NCBI GenBank assembly: GCA_022071955.1
Contig: JAJVIM010000007.1
Span: forward strand, 1 to 64,000
Direction of reading: 5' to 3'
From: Anaerolineae bacterium
Lineage (GTDB): Bacteria > Chloroflexota > Anaerolineae > 4572-78 > J111
Length of the DNA: 64,000 nucleotides
Under the pieces are notes generated by a model. The model made no database searches and was not told the DNA's origin. It saw nothing but the letters and a program-made list of their open reading frames with translations. Made by a program: the position numbers and the translations under genes. Of the stretch, positions 1 through 9,847 are shown piece by piece; the first letter of the stretch is position 1, and the number at the start of each line of letters is the position of its first letter.

Positions 1-119
1 CCTTTCAACGCCAGCGTTTTGGTGATCGCAGCGGTCAGGGTCGTTTTCCCATGGTCAACGTGGCCTATCGTCCCCACATTGATATGCGGCTTGTCTCGTT
101 TAAATGTCGCTTTTGCCAT
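1..119 (-). CDS. tuf: Elongation factor Tu (5' part only; runs off the window)
   Basis: The complement of the ATG at 117-119 gives the EF-Tu N-terminus: [20 protein letters not shown] followed by [15 protein letters not shown] is the P-loop (G1) of this translational GTPase, which brings aminoacyl-tRNA to the ribosome. Only the first ~39 residues are in the window. It lies about 100 bp downstream of fusA in the usual rpsL-rpsG-fusA-tuf order. A GGAG ribosome-binding site sits just upstream of the start. Identification is secure; length and completeness cannot be judged. Confidence 0.97.
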   Translation of the reverse strand, partial: MAKATFKRDKPHINVGTIGHVDHGKTTLTAAITKTLALK

Positions 120-219
120 TTGTGTTCTCCTTTTCGAGCTGTCTTTGAAGCAAACTTTTTAATTATAGGCAATGAAATAAATTGAGCAAGTTTATGTCGT
201 AAGTGAAAATTTTTGCTTT

Positions 220-2295
220 TTAGCGATACCCTGAAAGGATTTTTTCTTTCAGATTGTCGGAAACCGGTTGATAGTGATCAAATTCCATTGTAAATGTGGC
301 CCGCCCCTGGGTGCGAGAGCGCAGATCGGTGGCGTAGCCAAACATTTCTGACAGCGGCACAAACGAGCGGATCGCGGTTACGCCGCCGGTGCGAGGGGAC
401 ATCCCTTCAATGGTGCCCCGGCGCGAGGACAAATCGCCCATCACATCGCCGGTAAACTCTTCGGGGGCGGTGACTTCAACCTTCATTACCGGTTCAAGCA
501 GCACCGGCGCGCCTTTTTGCAGGGCTTCTTTGAAACCCATCGAGCCGGCAATTTTAAAAGCCATTTCTGATGAGTCAACCTCGTGGTAAGAGCCATCGAC
601 CAGCGTAGCTTTAACATCAACAACCGGATAACCGGCTACCACACCGGTAGACAGGGCTTCCCGTATGCCGGCTTCAACCGCCGGAATATATTCTTTGGGA
701 ATAGCCCCGCCGATAATTTTGTTTTCAAACTCAAAGCCTTTGCCTTTTTCCAGCGGCTCAACTTCCAGGTGAACATCGCCAAACTGGCCGCGGCCACCGG
801 ACTGGCGCACAAACCGCCCCTGAGCTTTTGACGGGCGGGTGATTGTTTCGCGGTAAGCCACCTGCGGTTTACCCACATTGGCCTCAATTTTGAATTCGCG
901 CCGCAGCCGGTCAATCAGCACTTCCAGGTGCAGCTCGCCCATCCCCGAAATTTGGGTTTGGCCGGTGTTTTCATCGGTCCGAACCTGAAAAGTAGGGTCT
1001 TCTTCGGCCAGTTTTTGGAGCGCGATGCCCAGTTTATCCTCATCGGCCTTGGTTTTGGGTTCAATCGCCAGGCTGATAACCGGTTCCGGGAAGGAAATCG
1101 ACTCCATGACCACCGGATGTTTGAGCTCAACCAGCGAGTCGCCGGTGAAGGTGTTTTTCAAACCAACCACCGCCGCAATGTCGCCGGCGTACACTTCTTT
1201 GATCTCTTCGCGGGTGTTGGCGTGCATTTGCAGCAAGCGGCCAATCCGCTCTTTCCGATCCTTGTTCATATTCATCACCATCTCGCCAGCATTGAGATGG
1301 CCGGAATAAACCCGAATGTAGGTGAGCCGGCCCACAAACGGGTCGGTCACAACTTTAAAGGCCAGCGCCACAAACGGGTCATTTTCATCGGAGAAAACGG
1401 TTACTTCTTTTTCAGTGTAGGGGTTGACACCAATTTTGGGCGGAACATCTTTAGGCGACGGCAGATAGTTAACTACCGCATCCAGCAAGCGTTGGACGCC
1501 TTTATTTTTAAGCGCTGAACCGCACAAAACCGGCACAATTTCCCCGGACAGGGTGGCTACCCGCAACGCCTGGATAAGCTCCTGAGCGGTAATTTCTTCG
1601 CCTTCCAGAAACTTTTCAGTTAACCGGTCATCAGACTCGGCCACTTTTTCAACCATGTGCTCACGCGCAGCGGTCACTTCGTCAACCATATCAGCCGGAA
1701 CCGGCTTGGCTTCAGATTTGGTACCCAGGTCATCAAGATAGTACACGGCTTCCAGGTTGATCAAATCAACAACGCCGCGAAAATCCTGACCATTACCGAT
1801 GGGCAGTTGAATCGGAACCGGGTTGGCCCCCAGCCGGTCAATAATCATATCAACCGTTCGCTGAAAATCCGCACCGGTGCGGTCCATTTTGTTGACCAAA
1901 CAGATACGCGGCACACCAAACCGGTCGGCCTGACGCCAAACAGTCTCGGACTGAGGCTCAACGCCGGCGACGGCATCAAACACAACTACTCCACCATCAA
2001 GCACCCGCAGCGAACGTTGCACCTCGGCGGTAAAATCAATATGGCCGGGGGTATCAATAATATTAATTTGATGCTTGTTCCACTCGCAGGTTGTAGCCGC
2101 AGAGGTAATAGTGATACCCCGCTCCTGCTCCTGCTCCATCCAGTCCATCGTGGCAGCGCCATCGTGAACTTCACCAATGCGATGAATCTTCTGCGTATAA
2201 AACAGAATACGCTCGGTTACGGTGGTTTTACCAGCATCAATGTGCGCGATAATCCCAATATTTCTTGTTTTTTCTAAAGGATATTGACGTGCCAT
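220..2295 (-). CDS. fusA: Elongation factor G
   Basis: This 691-residue GTPase drives ribosomal translocation and, with RRF, ribosome recycling. The G1 motif AHIDAGKTT is near residue 17, followed by the switch region with [16 protein letters not shown] (G3) and NKMD (G4). Domains II to V follow, ending in [20 protein letters not shown]. Length matches bacterial EF-G (about 690-700). The start [20 protein letters not shown] is typical of the family. It sits between rpsG and tuf on the minus strand, about 180 bp after rpsG, and is probably co-transcribed with rpsL and rpsG. I see nothing unusual in it. Confidence 0.98.
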   Translation of the reverse strand: MARQYPLEKTRNIGIIAHIDAGKTTVTERILFYTQKIHRIGEVHDGAATMDWMEQEQERGITITSAATTCEWNKHQINIIDTPGHIDFTAEVQRSLRVLDGGVVVFDAVAGVEPQSETVWRQADRFGVPRICLVNKMDRTGADFQRTVDMIIDRLGANPVPIQLPIGNGQDFRGVVDLINLEAVYYLDDLGTKSEAKPVPADMVDEVTAAREHMVEKVAESDDRLTEKFLEGEEITAQELIQALRVATLSGEIVPVLCGSALKNKGVQRLLDAVVNYLPSPKDVPPKIGVNPYTEKEVTVFSDENDPFVALAFKVVTDPFVGRLTYIRVYSGHLNAGEMVMNMNKDRKERIGRLLQMHANTREEIKEVYAGDIAAVVGLKNTFTGDSLVELKHPVVMESISFPEPVISLAIEPKTKADEDKLGIALQKLAEEDPTFQVRTDENTGQTQISGMGELHLEVLIDRLRREFKIEANVGKPQVAYRETITRPSKAQGRFVRQSGGRGQFGDVHLEVEPLEKGKGFEFENKIIGGAIPKEYIPAVEAGIREALSTGVVAGYPVVDVKATLVDGSYHEVDSSEMAFKIAGSMGFKEALQKGAPVLLEPVMKVEVTAPEEFTGDVMGDLSSRRGTIEGMSPRTGGVTAIRSFVPLSEMFGYATDLRSRTQGRATFTMEFDHYQPVSDNLKEKILSGYR

Positions 2296-2473
2296 TGTTT
2301 AATTACTCTCAAAATTCTTTACTGTTGACACGCTGGTGCATCACCGCACTTTAGCAATTAAAAATCCAAAACTCTCTGTGAACAGATCGAGTAAGAGCTT
2401 TGGACTTTACTTAAGTCACTACGCCTTCGAGCAACGCAGCAAGAGCCAAAAAACCAATACAAAAATTAATTTA

Positions 2474-2944
2474 CTACCAGCGGTAATGGGCGAAAGCACG
2501 GTTGGCTTCGGCCATGCGATGGGTATCTTCCCGTTTTTTAACAGTTGTCCCCTGATTATTAGCCGCATCCAACAATTCGGCGGCCAGTTTTTCAGCCATC
2601 GATCTGCCGGACCGGGCCCGGGCGCTGCTTACCAGCCAGCGGATAGCCAGGCTGCGGCGGCGTTCAGGGCGCACTTCCAGAGGCACCTGATACGTGGCCC
2701 CACCCACGCGGCGGGGGCGAACTTCAATCATTGGTGTGGCGTTTTTGATCGCCTGCTCAAAAACTTCGATGCCCGGTTTCTTGGCACGTTGTTCGGCCAT
2801 ATCCAGCGCCTCGTAAAAAACACGAGAAGCGACGGTCTTTTTGCCGCTGTGCATCAGCTTGTTCACAAAGCGAGCCACAAGCTCACTGTTGTATTTCAAA
2901 TCGGGTTCAATATATCGTTTTGGCGCTCGGTTTCTTCTTGCCAT
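2474..2944 (-). CDS. rpsG: 30S ribosomal protein S7
   Basis: This 156-residue protein starts [20 protein letters not shown] and contains the S7 signatures [31 protein letters not shown] and the C-terminal [21 protein letters not shown]7 nucleates assembly of the 16S 3' domain (head of the 30S subunit) and is often a translational autoregulator of the str operon. It lies 58 bp downstream of rpsL on the same strand. Family length is about 155 residues, so it is complete. Confidence 0.98.
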   Translation of the reverse strand: MARRNRAPKRYIEPDLKYNSELVARFVNKLMHSGKKTVASRVFYEALDMAEQRAKKPGIEVFEQAIKNATPMIEVRPRRVGGATYQVPLEVRPERRRSLAIRWLVSSARARSGRSMAEKLAAELLDAANNQGTTVKKREDTHRMAEANRAFAHYRW

Positions 2945-3002
2945 TGTTCTTCCTAATCTATCAAAGATTCAAAAACATGTTCCAGCCAGGATTATCCCGG
3001 CT

Positions 3003-3446
3003 TTATCGTCTACCTTTAGTGGCCACCGCGCCGGCCTTAGGGCGTTTGGTACCATATTTAGAGCGACCACGCCGCTTGGCATCCACACCGGTCGAATCCA
3101 GCGCACCGCGCACAATGTGGTAACGCACACCGGGCAGGTCCTTTACGCGGCCACCACGCACCAACACCACCGAGTGCTCCTGCAAGCTGTGCCCTTCGCC
3201 GGGAATATAAGCCGTAACTTCAATCCCGTTGGTCAGGCGCACACGAGCAATTTTGCGCAACGCCGAGTTTGGTTTTTTAGGGGTCATCGTTCGCACCTGG
3301 GTGCAAACGCCACGCTTCTGCGGCGAGCCATCGTTCGGCTGCATCTTGCCCTTCAACGCGTTGAAGGTAAAGCGCAACGCCGGAGCTTTTGTTTTGGATC
3401 TCTTTGCTTTTCGACCTTTACGGACAAGTTGATTAATCGTTGGCAA
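3003..3446 (-). CDS. rpsL: 30S ribosomal protein S12, with a long internal insertion
   Basis: This 147-residue S12 of the decoding centre starts [20 protein letters not shown]. The streptomycin-region motifs [15 protein letters not shown] and [24 protein letters not shown] are intact, with both decoding-site lysines in the sensitive form. Compared with E. coli S12 (124 residues), about 18 extra residues ([20 protein letters not shown]) lie between PAL and the RGVCT motif. I recall such an insertion in Chloroflexota and some other phyla, so it supports the phylum guess rather than being an anomaly. It is the first gene of the rpsL-rpsG-fusA-tuf unit. Confidence 0.97.
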   Translation of the reverse strand: MPTINQLVRKGRKAKRSKTKAPALRFTFNALKGKMQPNDGSPQKRGVCTQVRTMTPKKPNSALRKIARVRLTNGIEVTAYIPGEGHSLQEHSVVLVRGGRVKDLPGVRYHIVRGALDSTGVDAKRRGRSKYGTKRPKAGAVATKGRR

Positions 3447-3510
3447 GGAAGTACTCCTCTAGCTAAAATTTACCATCTTACTTAACAATATCGCATTATT
3501 CTGGCAGTAG

Positions 3511-3549
3511 ACGAGGCCACCAAAACACGCAGGATTTTGGTGGCCTCGT
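3511..3549 (-). promoter_or_regulatory. 15-bp perfect hairpin in the rpsL leader
   Basis: ACGAGGCCACCAAAA (3511-3525) is perfectly complementary to TTTTGGTGGCCTCGT (3535-3549), with a 9-nt loop. On the minus strand it falls between the predicted promoter (3636-3664) and the rpsL start, inside the untranslated leader. No U-run follows on either strand, so it is not a standard terminator. It may be an mRNA-stability or ribosomal-protein-binding element (inference). Confidence 0.6.
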
Positions 3550-3635
3550 TGTGTATGAGACTGTATTCGGTGGGCCGGGAGGCTACACTATTGGCGCTTT
3601 TCCCGTAAGCCTAGGCGAAACCCACACAAAGAGGG

Positions 3636-3664
3636 AGTATATCATACCTGAGGGATTGAGTCAA
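3636..3664 (-). promoter_or_regulatory. Predicted promoter of rpsL-rpsG-fusA-tuf
   Basis: On the complement, TTGACT (3659-3664) and TATACT (3636-3641) are separated by exactly 17 bp. It lies downstream of the rpoB terminator and about 190 bp before rpsL, so the str genes can be transcribed independently of rpoB. Confidence 0.7.
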
Positions 3665-3825
3665 ATGGGTTTTTCTGTCTTGACGGCTACTCACTACCCT
3701 TTGCTCTACCCACTACCACTACCCGTTGTACTACCAAACCCTCACACCACAAAATACCGGCTATTAGCCGGATGTACCGAAAATCTGTTGGTATTTCCAA
3801 ATTATTATTAAAAACTTTAAGGTTC

Positions 3826-3868
3826 AAAAAGAGGGGCGCTGCTCACATTATTGCCAGAGCAACGCCCC
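3826..3868 (-). terminator. Intrinsic terminator after rpoB
   Basis: On the minus strand, 25 bp after the rpoB stop, GGGGCGTTGCTC pairs over 12 bp (one G-U) with GAGCAGCGCCCC across a 12-nt loop, followed by UCUUUUU. It ends the rpoB transcript before any rpoC could be reached. Confidence 0.85.
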
Positions 3869-3893
3869 GTAAATCTACTTTAAATTGACCGGC

Positions 3894-6800
3894 CTACCGC
3901 GCCCCGCCCGGAATTCCCAGGCCAAGGCCCAGTTTAGGCAGGCGTTCGCGCTGCTCCTCTTTGCCAAAGGTCATCTTTTCTTCAGATTCAGAGATCACCT
4001 CAACGGACAACCCCAACGATTGAAGCTCTTTGACCAGCACGCGGAAGCTCTCCGGCAAACCAGGGTCCTGAATCGGTTCGCCTTTGACAATGGCCTCGTA
4101 GGTTTTTACGCGGCCTACCACGTCATCGCTTTTAACGGTGAGCATTTCTTGCAGGGTATGCGCCGCGCCGTAGGCCTCGAGCGCCCACACTTCCATCTCA
4201 CCAAAGCGCTGACCGCCAAATTGAGCTTTACCGCCCAACGGCTGCTGCGTAACCAGACTGTACGGGCCGGTAGACCGGGCGTGAACTTTGTCCTCAACCA
4301 GGTGAGCCAACTTGAGCATGTTCACAATCCCCACTGTTACCGGCCGGTCAAACGGTTCGCCGGTTTTGCCATCGTACAGCACCGTTTTGCCGGTCGTTGG
4401 CATCGGCAGTTTCATATCGCGCGATACCCTCAGAGCCAGCCTGTCTACTTCTTCATCGGATATGGCCGCCACATCCACCCCGGCCAACGCCTCCGAGTAC
4501 CGGCCATCGGCAATGGTGTCCTGGCGCTCCTGCATGGCCACCAACCACTCGCGCAGACAGACCAGCCGCACCGCTTTGCGGGCTTTCAGGCCAATTTCGC
4601 GCGGGCGACGCTGGCCTTCAAACGCCAGCAGAAAGTCCGGGTCGTAGCCGCGCTCTTTGAGCCAGGCGCGCAAAGCAACGCGCCGGGCATAAACCATGTC
4701 GCTGGCCAGTCGCTCGCCGTCAAACTCAAACTCAATTTCATTGAGCCAGTTGATCAGGTACAGGGTGCGGGCTTCGGTTTCGTCTTCCAGTTCGTCTTCT
4801 TCGTAGCCCTCGTCGGTCACCCATTCCCAGGTTCGGTCCGTTACGACCTGCCAAACATAGTCCATCAACCAGGCCCGGGACAGTTCAGCAGCAATTTCGT
4901 CCTCTTCAGCGCCATCAAACACCGAGCTGATAGCCCGGAAACCCAGCCGGGACGAAGCCCAGCCAAGGTGCGTTTCCAGAATCTGGCCAATGTTCATCCG
5001 GGCCGGCACCCCCAACGGGTTGAGGATAATTTCAACCGGCGAACCATCTTCCAGGTAGGGCATATCTTCAATCGGCACCACTCTGGAAATAACACCTTTG
5101 TTGCCATGCCGACCGGCCATTTTGTCGCCTTCGGTGATTTTGCGGCGCTGGGCAACCATCACCCGCACCATTTTGTCGACGCCGGTGGGCAGGTCGCGGT
5201 GTTCTTCTCGCGAGAACTCTTTCACATCAACCACAATCCCTTTTTCACCGGGCGGCAGGCGCAGGCTGGAGTCTTTCACTTCGCGGGCCTTTTCACCAAA
5301 AATGGCGCGCAGCAATTTTTCTTCGGGCGTCAGTTCGGTTTCCCCTTTGGGGGTAATTTTACCCACCAAAATATCGCCAGGGCCAACTTCCGCGCCAACG
5401 CGAATCACACCGGTTTCGTCCAGGTCTTTGAGCGCGTCTTCACCCACATTGGGGATATCGCGGGTAATTTCTTCCGGGCCGAGTTTGGTGTCGCGGGCTT
5501 CTACCTCGTGCTTTTCAATATGAATGGAGGTAAATTTGTCTTTGCGCACCATATCTTCGCTGATGAGAATGGCGTCTTCGTAGTTGCCGCCTTCCCAGCT
5601 CAAAAACGCCACAAACACGTTTTGGCCCAGCGCCAGTTCGCCCATATCGGTTGAGCTGGAATCGGCGAGCACCGCGCCGGCCGGCACAATATCGCCTTTG
5701 TTGACAATCGGCCGCTGGTCGATGCAGGTAGACTGGTTGGAGCGATTGAACTTGCGCAGCGAATATTTGTGTTCTTTGCCGTCTTCTTCGCGCACAACAA
5801 CGGCGGTGCCGGTGGCGCTGATAACTTCGCCGGCCTTTTCAGTTACTACCACCTGGCCAGAGTCAACCGCAGCCTGAAATTCCATGCCCGTGCCCACCAT
5901 CGAGGCTTCGGGGCGGATCAACGGCACAGCCTGCCGCTGCATGTTGGAGCCCATCAACGCGCGGTTGGCGTCATCGTGCTCCAAAAATGGAATGAGCGCG
6001 GCGCTGATGCCCACAATCTGCTTGGGCGACACATCCATGTAATCCACTTTTTCCACCGGTTCCAGGGCAAAGGTTTGGTGGTACCGCACCGAGATCCGGT
6101 CATCAACAAACTCGCCTTTTTCACTGAGTACGGCGTTGGCCTGGGCAATGATGTAGTTATCTTCATCGTCGGCCGACAGGTATTCAATCTGATCGGTAAC
6201 TTTGGGCTTGATCAGTACCGGCGCCGGCAAGTTCAGCCCGGCAATTTTGATAGCTTCATCCTCGCCCACCAACGTGCCGGACGGGTAGATCAAATCGCCC
6301 GTTTTAGCATCTTTTACATCGGCGCGCAGGGTAGCCCCAAGCAGCCGGTCAACATCTTTGTGGTCAACATTATTGAAGACCTTGCGATAAGGCGTTTCAA
6401 TAAAGCCGTATTCGTTCACCCGGCTAAAGGCGGCCAACCGGCCAATCAACCCGATGTTGGGGCCTTCGGGCGTTTCAATGGGGCAGATGCGGCCGTAGTG
6501 GCTGTGGTGCACGTCGCGCACGTCAAAGCCGGCGCGTTCGCGGCGCAGCCCGCCGGGGCCGAGGGCGCTCAAAGTGCGTTTGTGGGTCAGTTCAGCCAGC
6601 GGGTTGGTTTGGTCCATAAACTGCGATAACTGGCTGCCGCCAAAGAATTCGCGGGTGGCGGCGACCACCGGCCGGATATTGACCAGCGACATCGGCGACA
6701 GTTGTTCGGGGTCGCGAATAGACATGCGCTCGCGGACAACGCGTTCCATGCGCAAAAAGCCAATCCGCAGTTGGTTCTGAATCAGTTCGCCCACGGTTTT

Positions 6801-7838
6801 AACGCGGCGGTTGCCCAGGTGGTCAATGTCATCGGGCTTGATTTTGTTGTTGTTGATGTCAATCATGCGCGCCACCACCTTGACCATATCCTGAATGGTC
6901 AGCGTGCGATCTTCGATGGGCACGCTCAGGCCCAGGCGGCGATTCATTTTGTAGCGGCCTACCTTGCTCAAATCGTAGCGCCGGGAGGAAAACAGCAGCG
7001 ACTGTAAAAAGGAAACGGCGTTATCGATGGTTGGCGGGTCACCGGGGCGCAGTTTTTTGTAGAACTCGAGCAGCGCCTCGTTCACGTTTTTGGTTGGGTC
7101 TTTGTCGATGCTGGCCGGAATAAACTGGTGTTCCGTGTCGGTGTCAACGCCTTCAAACAGGCTCAACAGGTGTTCATCGGTACCCAGCCCTTTTTCAATG
7201 CAAATGGCCGGATTTTTCATGGCGTCTTTGAGTTCGTCTTCTTCCAGCTCGGCAATCTGAATGGCCCGCAGTAGCACCGATACCGGCAGCTTGCGTTTGC
7301 GGTCAACTTTCACCGAAATCAGATCGCGTTTGGAGGTTTCAAACTCCAGCCATGCGCCGCGATTGGGGATGAGTTTGGCAAAGGCCAGGCCACGGCCAGT
7401 GGCGCGGTCTTCTTCTACGGTAAAATACACGCCGGGCGAGCGAATGAGCTGCGAAACCACCACCCGCTCGGCGCCGTTGATCACAAAAGTTCCGTTGCGG
7501 GTCATCAGCGGGAAGTCGCCCATAAAAACTTCCTGCTCCTGAATTTCGCCGGTTTCTTTATTTACCAACCGAATTTTCACCCACAAAGGGCTGGCAAAAG
7601 TAATATCCCGCTCGCGGCATTCATTTTCATCGTACTTGGGTTCATCAAACCGGTAGTCAAGAAAATGAAGCTCCAAATTTTTATTGAAACTGACAATCGG
7701 TGAGATTTCCTGAAGAAGTTCTCCCAACCCCTCATCAACAAAATTCTTAAACGACTCAAGCTGAACTTCGATCAATTTTGGTAGTTCAAGAATATCGGGA
7801 ATACGAGCGTAACTTTTGCGGGCGGATTTATAGTACAT
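3894..7838 (-). CDS. rpoB: RNA polymerase beta subunit
   Basis: This 1314-residue protein carries the rifampicin-pocket block [20 protein letters not shown], then [20 protein letters not shown], the active-site region [35 protein letters not shown] and the C-terminal beta clamp [33 protein letters not shown]. Two oddities stand out. The residue corresponding to E. coli Arg529 is Thr422 ([12 protein letters not shown]). Between [10 protein letters not shown] and [11 protein letters not shown] there are about 190 residues where E. coli and Thermus have about 90; the extra part is acidic and tryptophan-rich. The ribosome-binding site AAGGAG lies about 10 nt before the ATG. The gene has its own promoter (8225-8254) and terminator (3826-3868), with no rplL upstream and no rpoC downstream in the window. 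Confidence 0.98.
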   Translation of the reverse strand: MYYKSARKSYARIPDILELPKLIEVQLESFKNFVDEGLGELLQEISPIVSFNKNLELHFLDYRFDEPKYDENECRERDITFASPLWVKIRLVNKETGEIQEQEVFMGDFPLMTRNGTFVINGAERVVVSQLIRSPGVYFTVEEDRATGRGLAFAKLIPNRGAWLEFETSKRDLISVKVDRKRKLPVSVLLRAIQIAELEEDELKDAMKNPAICIEKGLGTDEHLLSLFEGVDTDTEHQFIPASIDKDPTKNVNEALLEFYKKLRPGDPPTIDNAVSFLQSLLFSSRRYDLSKVGRYKMNRRLGLSVPIEDRTLTIQDMVKVVARMIDINNNKIKPDDIDHLGNRRVKTVGELIQNQLRIGFLRMERVVRERMSIRDPEQLSPMSLVNIRPVVAATREFFGGSQLSQFMDQTNPLAELTHKRTLSALGPGGLRRERAGFDVRDVHHSHYGRICPIETPEGPNIGLIGRLAAFSRVNEYGFIETPYRKVFNNVDHKDVDRLLGATLRADVKDAKTGDLIYPSGTLVGEDEAIKIAGLNLPAPVLIKPKVTDQIEYLSADDEDNYIIAQANAVLSEKGEFVDDRISVRYHQTFALEPVEKVDYMDVSPKQIVGISAALIPFLEHDDANRALMGSNMQRQAVPLIRPEASMVGTGMEFQAAVDSGQVVVTEKAGEVISATGTAVVVREEDGKEHKYSLRKFNRSNQSTCIDQRPIVNKGDIVPAGAVLADSSSTDMGELALGQNVFVAFLSWEGGNYEDAILISEDMVRKDKFTSIHIEKHEVEARDTKLGPEEITRDIPNVGEDALKDLDETGVIRVGAEVGPGDILVGKITPKGETELTPEEKLLRAIFGEKAREVKDSSLRLPPGEKGIVVDVKEFSREEHRDLPTGVDKMVRVMVAQRRKITEGDKMAGRHGNKGVISRVVPIEDMPYLEDGSPVEIILNPLGVPARMNIGQILETHLGWASSRLGFRAISSVFDGAEEDEIAAELSRAWLMDYVWQVVTDRTWEWVTDEGYEEDELEDETEARTLYLINWLNEIEFEFDGERLASDMVYARRVALRAWLKERGYDPDFLLAFEGQRRPREIGLKARKAVRLVCLREWLVAMQERQDTIADGRYSEALAGVDVAAISDEEVDRLALRVSRDMKLPMPTTGKTVLYDGKTGEPFDRPVTVGIVNMLKLAHLVEDKVHARSTGPYSLVTQQPLGGKAQFGGQRFGEMEVWALEAYGAAHTLQEMLTVKSDDVVGRVKTYEAIVKGEPIQDPGLPESFRVLVKELQSLGLSVEVISESEEKMTFGKEEQRERLPKLGLGLGIPGGAR

Positions 7839-8216
7839 AAAACCTCAATCTCCTTAAAAAATAATAACCGCATCAACACCACTTAACGGGAACGCTGTGG
7901 CTCCCAAACTGCATGCAATTGACTTAATGCTATCAGCGAAAGCACCTGCGAGGTCTACAATGTCTGAGTGTCACAAAATGGTACTGACCGACGTGGAACG
8001 TTGGGCGAGTTAGCGCAAGCAATCATTGCCTGCGCCGCGCCTGACGTCTATTTATGGCTGGCTTGGTGGGTAGAGCGTACTGCTCAGTCCTTTTCAAATT
8101 TTATCACCAGTGATAGTAAATAATTTGATTAGCGGAGGTGCTATTATTTAGCAATTGTATTTTGAGGACATTACCTCAATTACTGAGGATTTTTGCTCTT
8201 TTACACCTGTAATTGC
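7839..8216 (-). promoter_or_regulatory. Long (~380 nt) untranslated leader of rpoB
   Basis: No convincing gene lies between the predicted start site (about 8217) and the rpoB ATG. The stretch contains a clear hairpin at 8013-8035 (GCGCAAGCAAT / ATTGCCTGCGC) and several weaker ones. In many bacteria rpoB lies behind rplJL, so a free-standing long leader here may carry a control element (inference). Confidence 0.45.
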
Positions 8217-8224
8217 AACTTGCT

Positions 8225-8254
8225 ATTATATCCGAAGACTCTCGTTTTTGTCAA
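8225..8254 (-). promoter_or_regulatory. Predicted promoter of rpoB
   Basis: On the complement TTGACA (8249-8254) and TATAAT (8225-8230) are separated by 18 bp; both hexamers match the sigma-A consensus perfectly. The -35 box lies only 28 bp beyond the hyuB stop. Confidence 0.85.
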
Positions 8255-8281
8255 GAGCCTTTTTGAAATTTTGTCAAATTT

Positions 8282-9847
8282 TCATAAATGGGATGATGAG
8301 CCGTACCCGCCGCCGCCCGGCGTTTCCAGGCGCAGCACATCACCGGGTTGGAGCTGGGTGCTGGTTTTGGCCGGCAGGTCGATGTCCGTTTGGCCGCGCC
8401 GCAGCACGTTCTTCCCCGGTTGGCCGGGCTGGCCGCCCTGCGCCCCGTACGGCGCAAACGAGCGCCGCTCGGTGAGCAGCGTTAGCCGGGCGCTGGCCAG
8501 CAGTTCCATTTCCCGACAGATGCCGTTGCCGCCGGCAAACTGCCCCGCCCCGCCGGACCCCCGCCGGATTTCGTAGCACCGCACCCGGAAGGGGTAGGCG
8601 TACTCCAGCGCCTCGATGGGCGTATTGAGAGTGTTGGTCATGTGGCACTGCATCGCGTCAGCGCCCGGCGAGTCCGGGCCGGCGCCCAACCCGCCGCCGA
8701 TGGTTTCATAATAGGTAAAAGCTTTTGCCCGCTCCGGGTCCCAGCCGCCGATGACCACGTTGTTCATTGTGCCCTGCGACGCCGCCGGCACGCGCCGCGG
8801 CGCGGCCTGCGCCAGCGCGCCCAGCAGCACATCGGTGATCCGCTGCGAGGTTTCAACATTGCCGCCGGCCACCGCCGCCGGCGGGCGGGCGTTCACCACG
8901 GATCCCTCCGGCGCAATCACGGTGATGGGCGCCAAACAGCCACTGTTAGCCGGAATATCCAGCCCGATCAGCGCCCGAAACACGTACAGCGTGGCCGAGA
9001 GCGTAACCGCGTACACCGAATTAACGCTGCCCTGCACCTGTGGCGCGCTGCCGCTAAAATCGACGGTGGCGCTGTTACCGGCAATGGTCACAGCCACGGC
9101 TATTTTTACCGGCTCCGGGCTGATGCCGTCGCCGTCGAGAAAATCCTCAAATTGATACCGCCCGTCCGGTAGCTCGGCGATGAGGGCGCGGGTCATCCGT
9201 TCGGCGTAAGCCAGCAGCGCGGCCATGTACGTGTGCACCTCGCCGGCTCCGTAGCGCGCCACAATTTCCAGCAGCCGCGCCGCGCCTTTGGCGTTGGCCG
9301 CCAGTTGCGCCCGCAGGTCGCCGGCCCGCTCCTCCGGGGTGCGCACGTTGGCCAGCAGCAACCGCATCACCCCCGCGTTTGTCTGCCCGGCCTCCACCAG
9401 TTTGAGCGGCGGAATAATCAACCCCTCCTGAAAAATCTCGGTTGAAAGCGGCATCGAGCCGGGCGTAATGCCGCCCACGTCGGCGTGGTGGGCGCGGCTG
9501 GCCACAAAACCAAACAGATTTCCCTCCACAAAAACCGGCGTAATCAGAGTGATGTCCGGCAGGTGGCTGCCGCCGCTAAAGGGATCGTTTAAAACGATGA
9601 CATCGCCCGCGGCCACGGCAAGCTGCTCAATGGCCGCCGCCACCGAGCTGGGCATCGCCCCCAAATGCACCGGAATGTGCGCCGCCTGGGCAATCATCTG
9701 CCCCTCGGCGTTGAAAATAGCGCACGAAAAATCGAGCCTTTCCTTTATATTGGGCGAGTACGCCGTGCGGCGCAGCACCATGCCCATTTCCTCGGCCACG
9801 GAAGCAAAACGATTTTTGAACAGTTCCAGTTTAACAGGGTCAGCCAC
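8282..9847 (-). CDS. hyuB: Hydantoinase B / 5-oxoprolinase C-terminal subunit
   Basis: This 521-residue protein starts MADPVKLELFKNRFASVAEE and contains the HyuB signatures VLRRTAYSPNIKERLDFSCA, HIPVHLGAMPSSV, VLNDPFSGGSHLPDITLITP and GGNGICREMELL. With HyuA it would form an ATP-dependent amidohydrolase acting on 5-oxoproline, N-methylhydantoin or related cyclic amides; the exact substrate cannot be read from sequence. It overlaps hyuA by 8 nt, indicating translational coupling. Its stop is close to the rpoB promoter and no separate terminator is visible, so read-through into rpoB is possible. A hyuB copy next to rpoB is not a conserved association I know. Confidence 0.93.
   Translation of the reverse strand: MADPVKLELFKNRFASVAEEMGMVLRRTAYSPNIKERLDFSCAIFNAEGQMIAQAAHIPVHLGAMPSSVAAAIEQLAVAAGDVIVLNDPFSGGSHLPDITLITPVFVEGNLFGFVASRAHHADVGGITPGSMPLSTEIFQEGLIIPPLKLVEAGQTNAGVMRLLLANVRTPEERAGDLRAQLAANAKGAARLLEIVARYGAGEVHTYMAALLAYAERMTRALIAELPDGRYQFEDFLDGDGISPEPVKIAVAVTIAGNSATVDFSGSAPQVQGSVNSVYAVTLSATLYVFRALIGLDIPANSGCLAPITVIAPEGSVVNARPPAAVAGGNVETSQRITDVLLGALAQAAPRRVPAASQGTMNNVVIGGWDPERAKAFTYYETIGGGLGAGPDSPGADAMQCHMTNTLNTPIEALEYAYPFRVRCYEIRRGSGGAGQFAGGNGICREMELLASARLTLLTERRSFAPYGAQGGQPGQPGKNVLRRGQTDIDLPAKTSTQLQPGDVLRLETPGGGGYGSSSHL

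Noticed and set aside
3885-5654. 589-residue open frame on the plus strand opposite rpoB
   Set aside because: It mirrors the codon periodicity of rpoB, has biased composition (many His, Phe, Gln) and no family motifs or own ribosome-binding site. It is a shadow frame.
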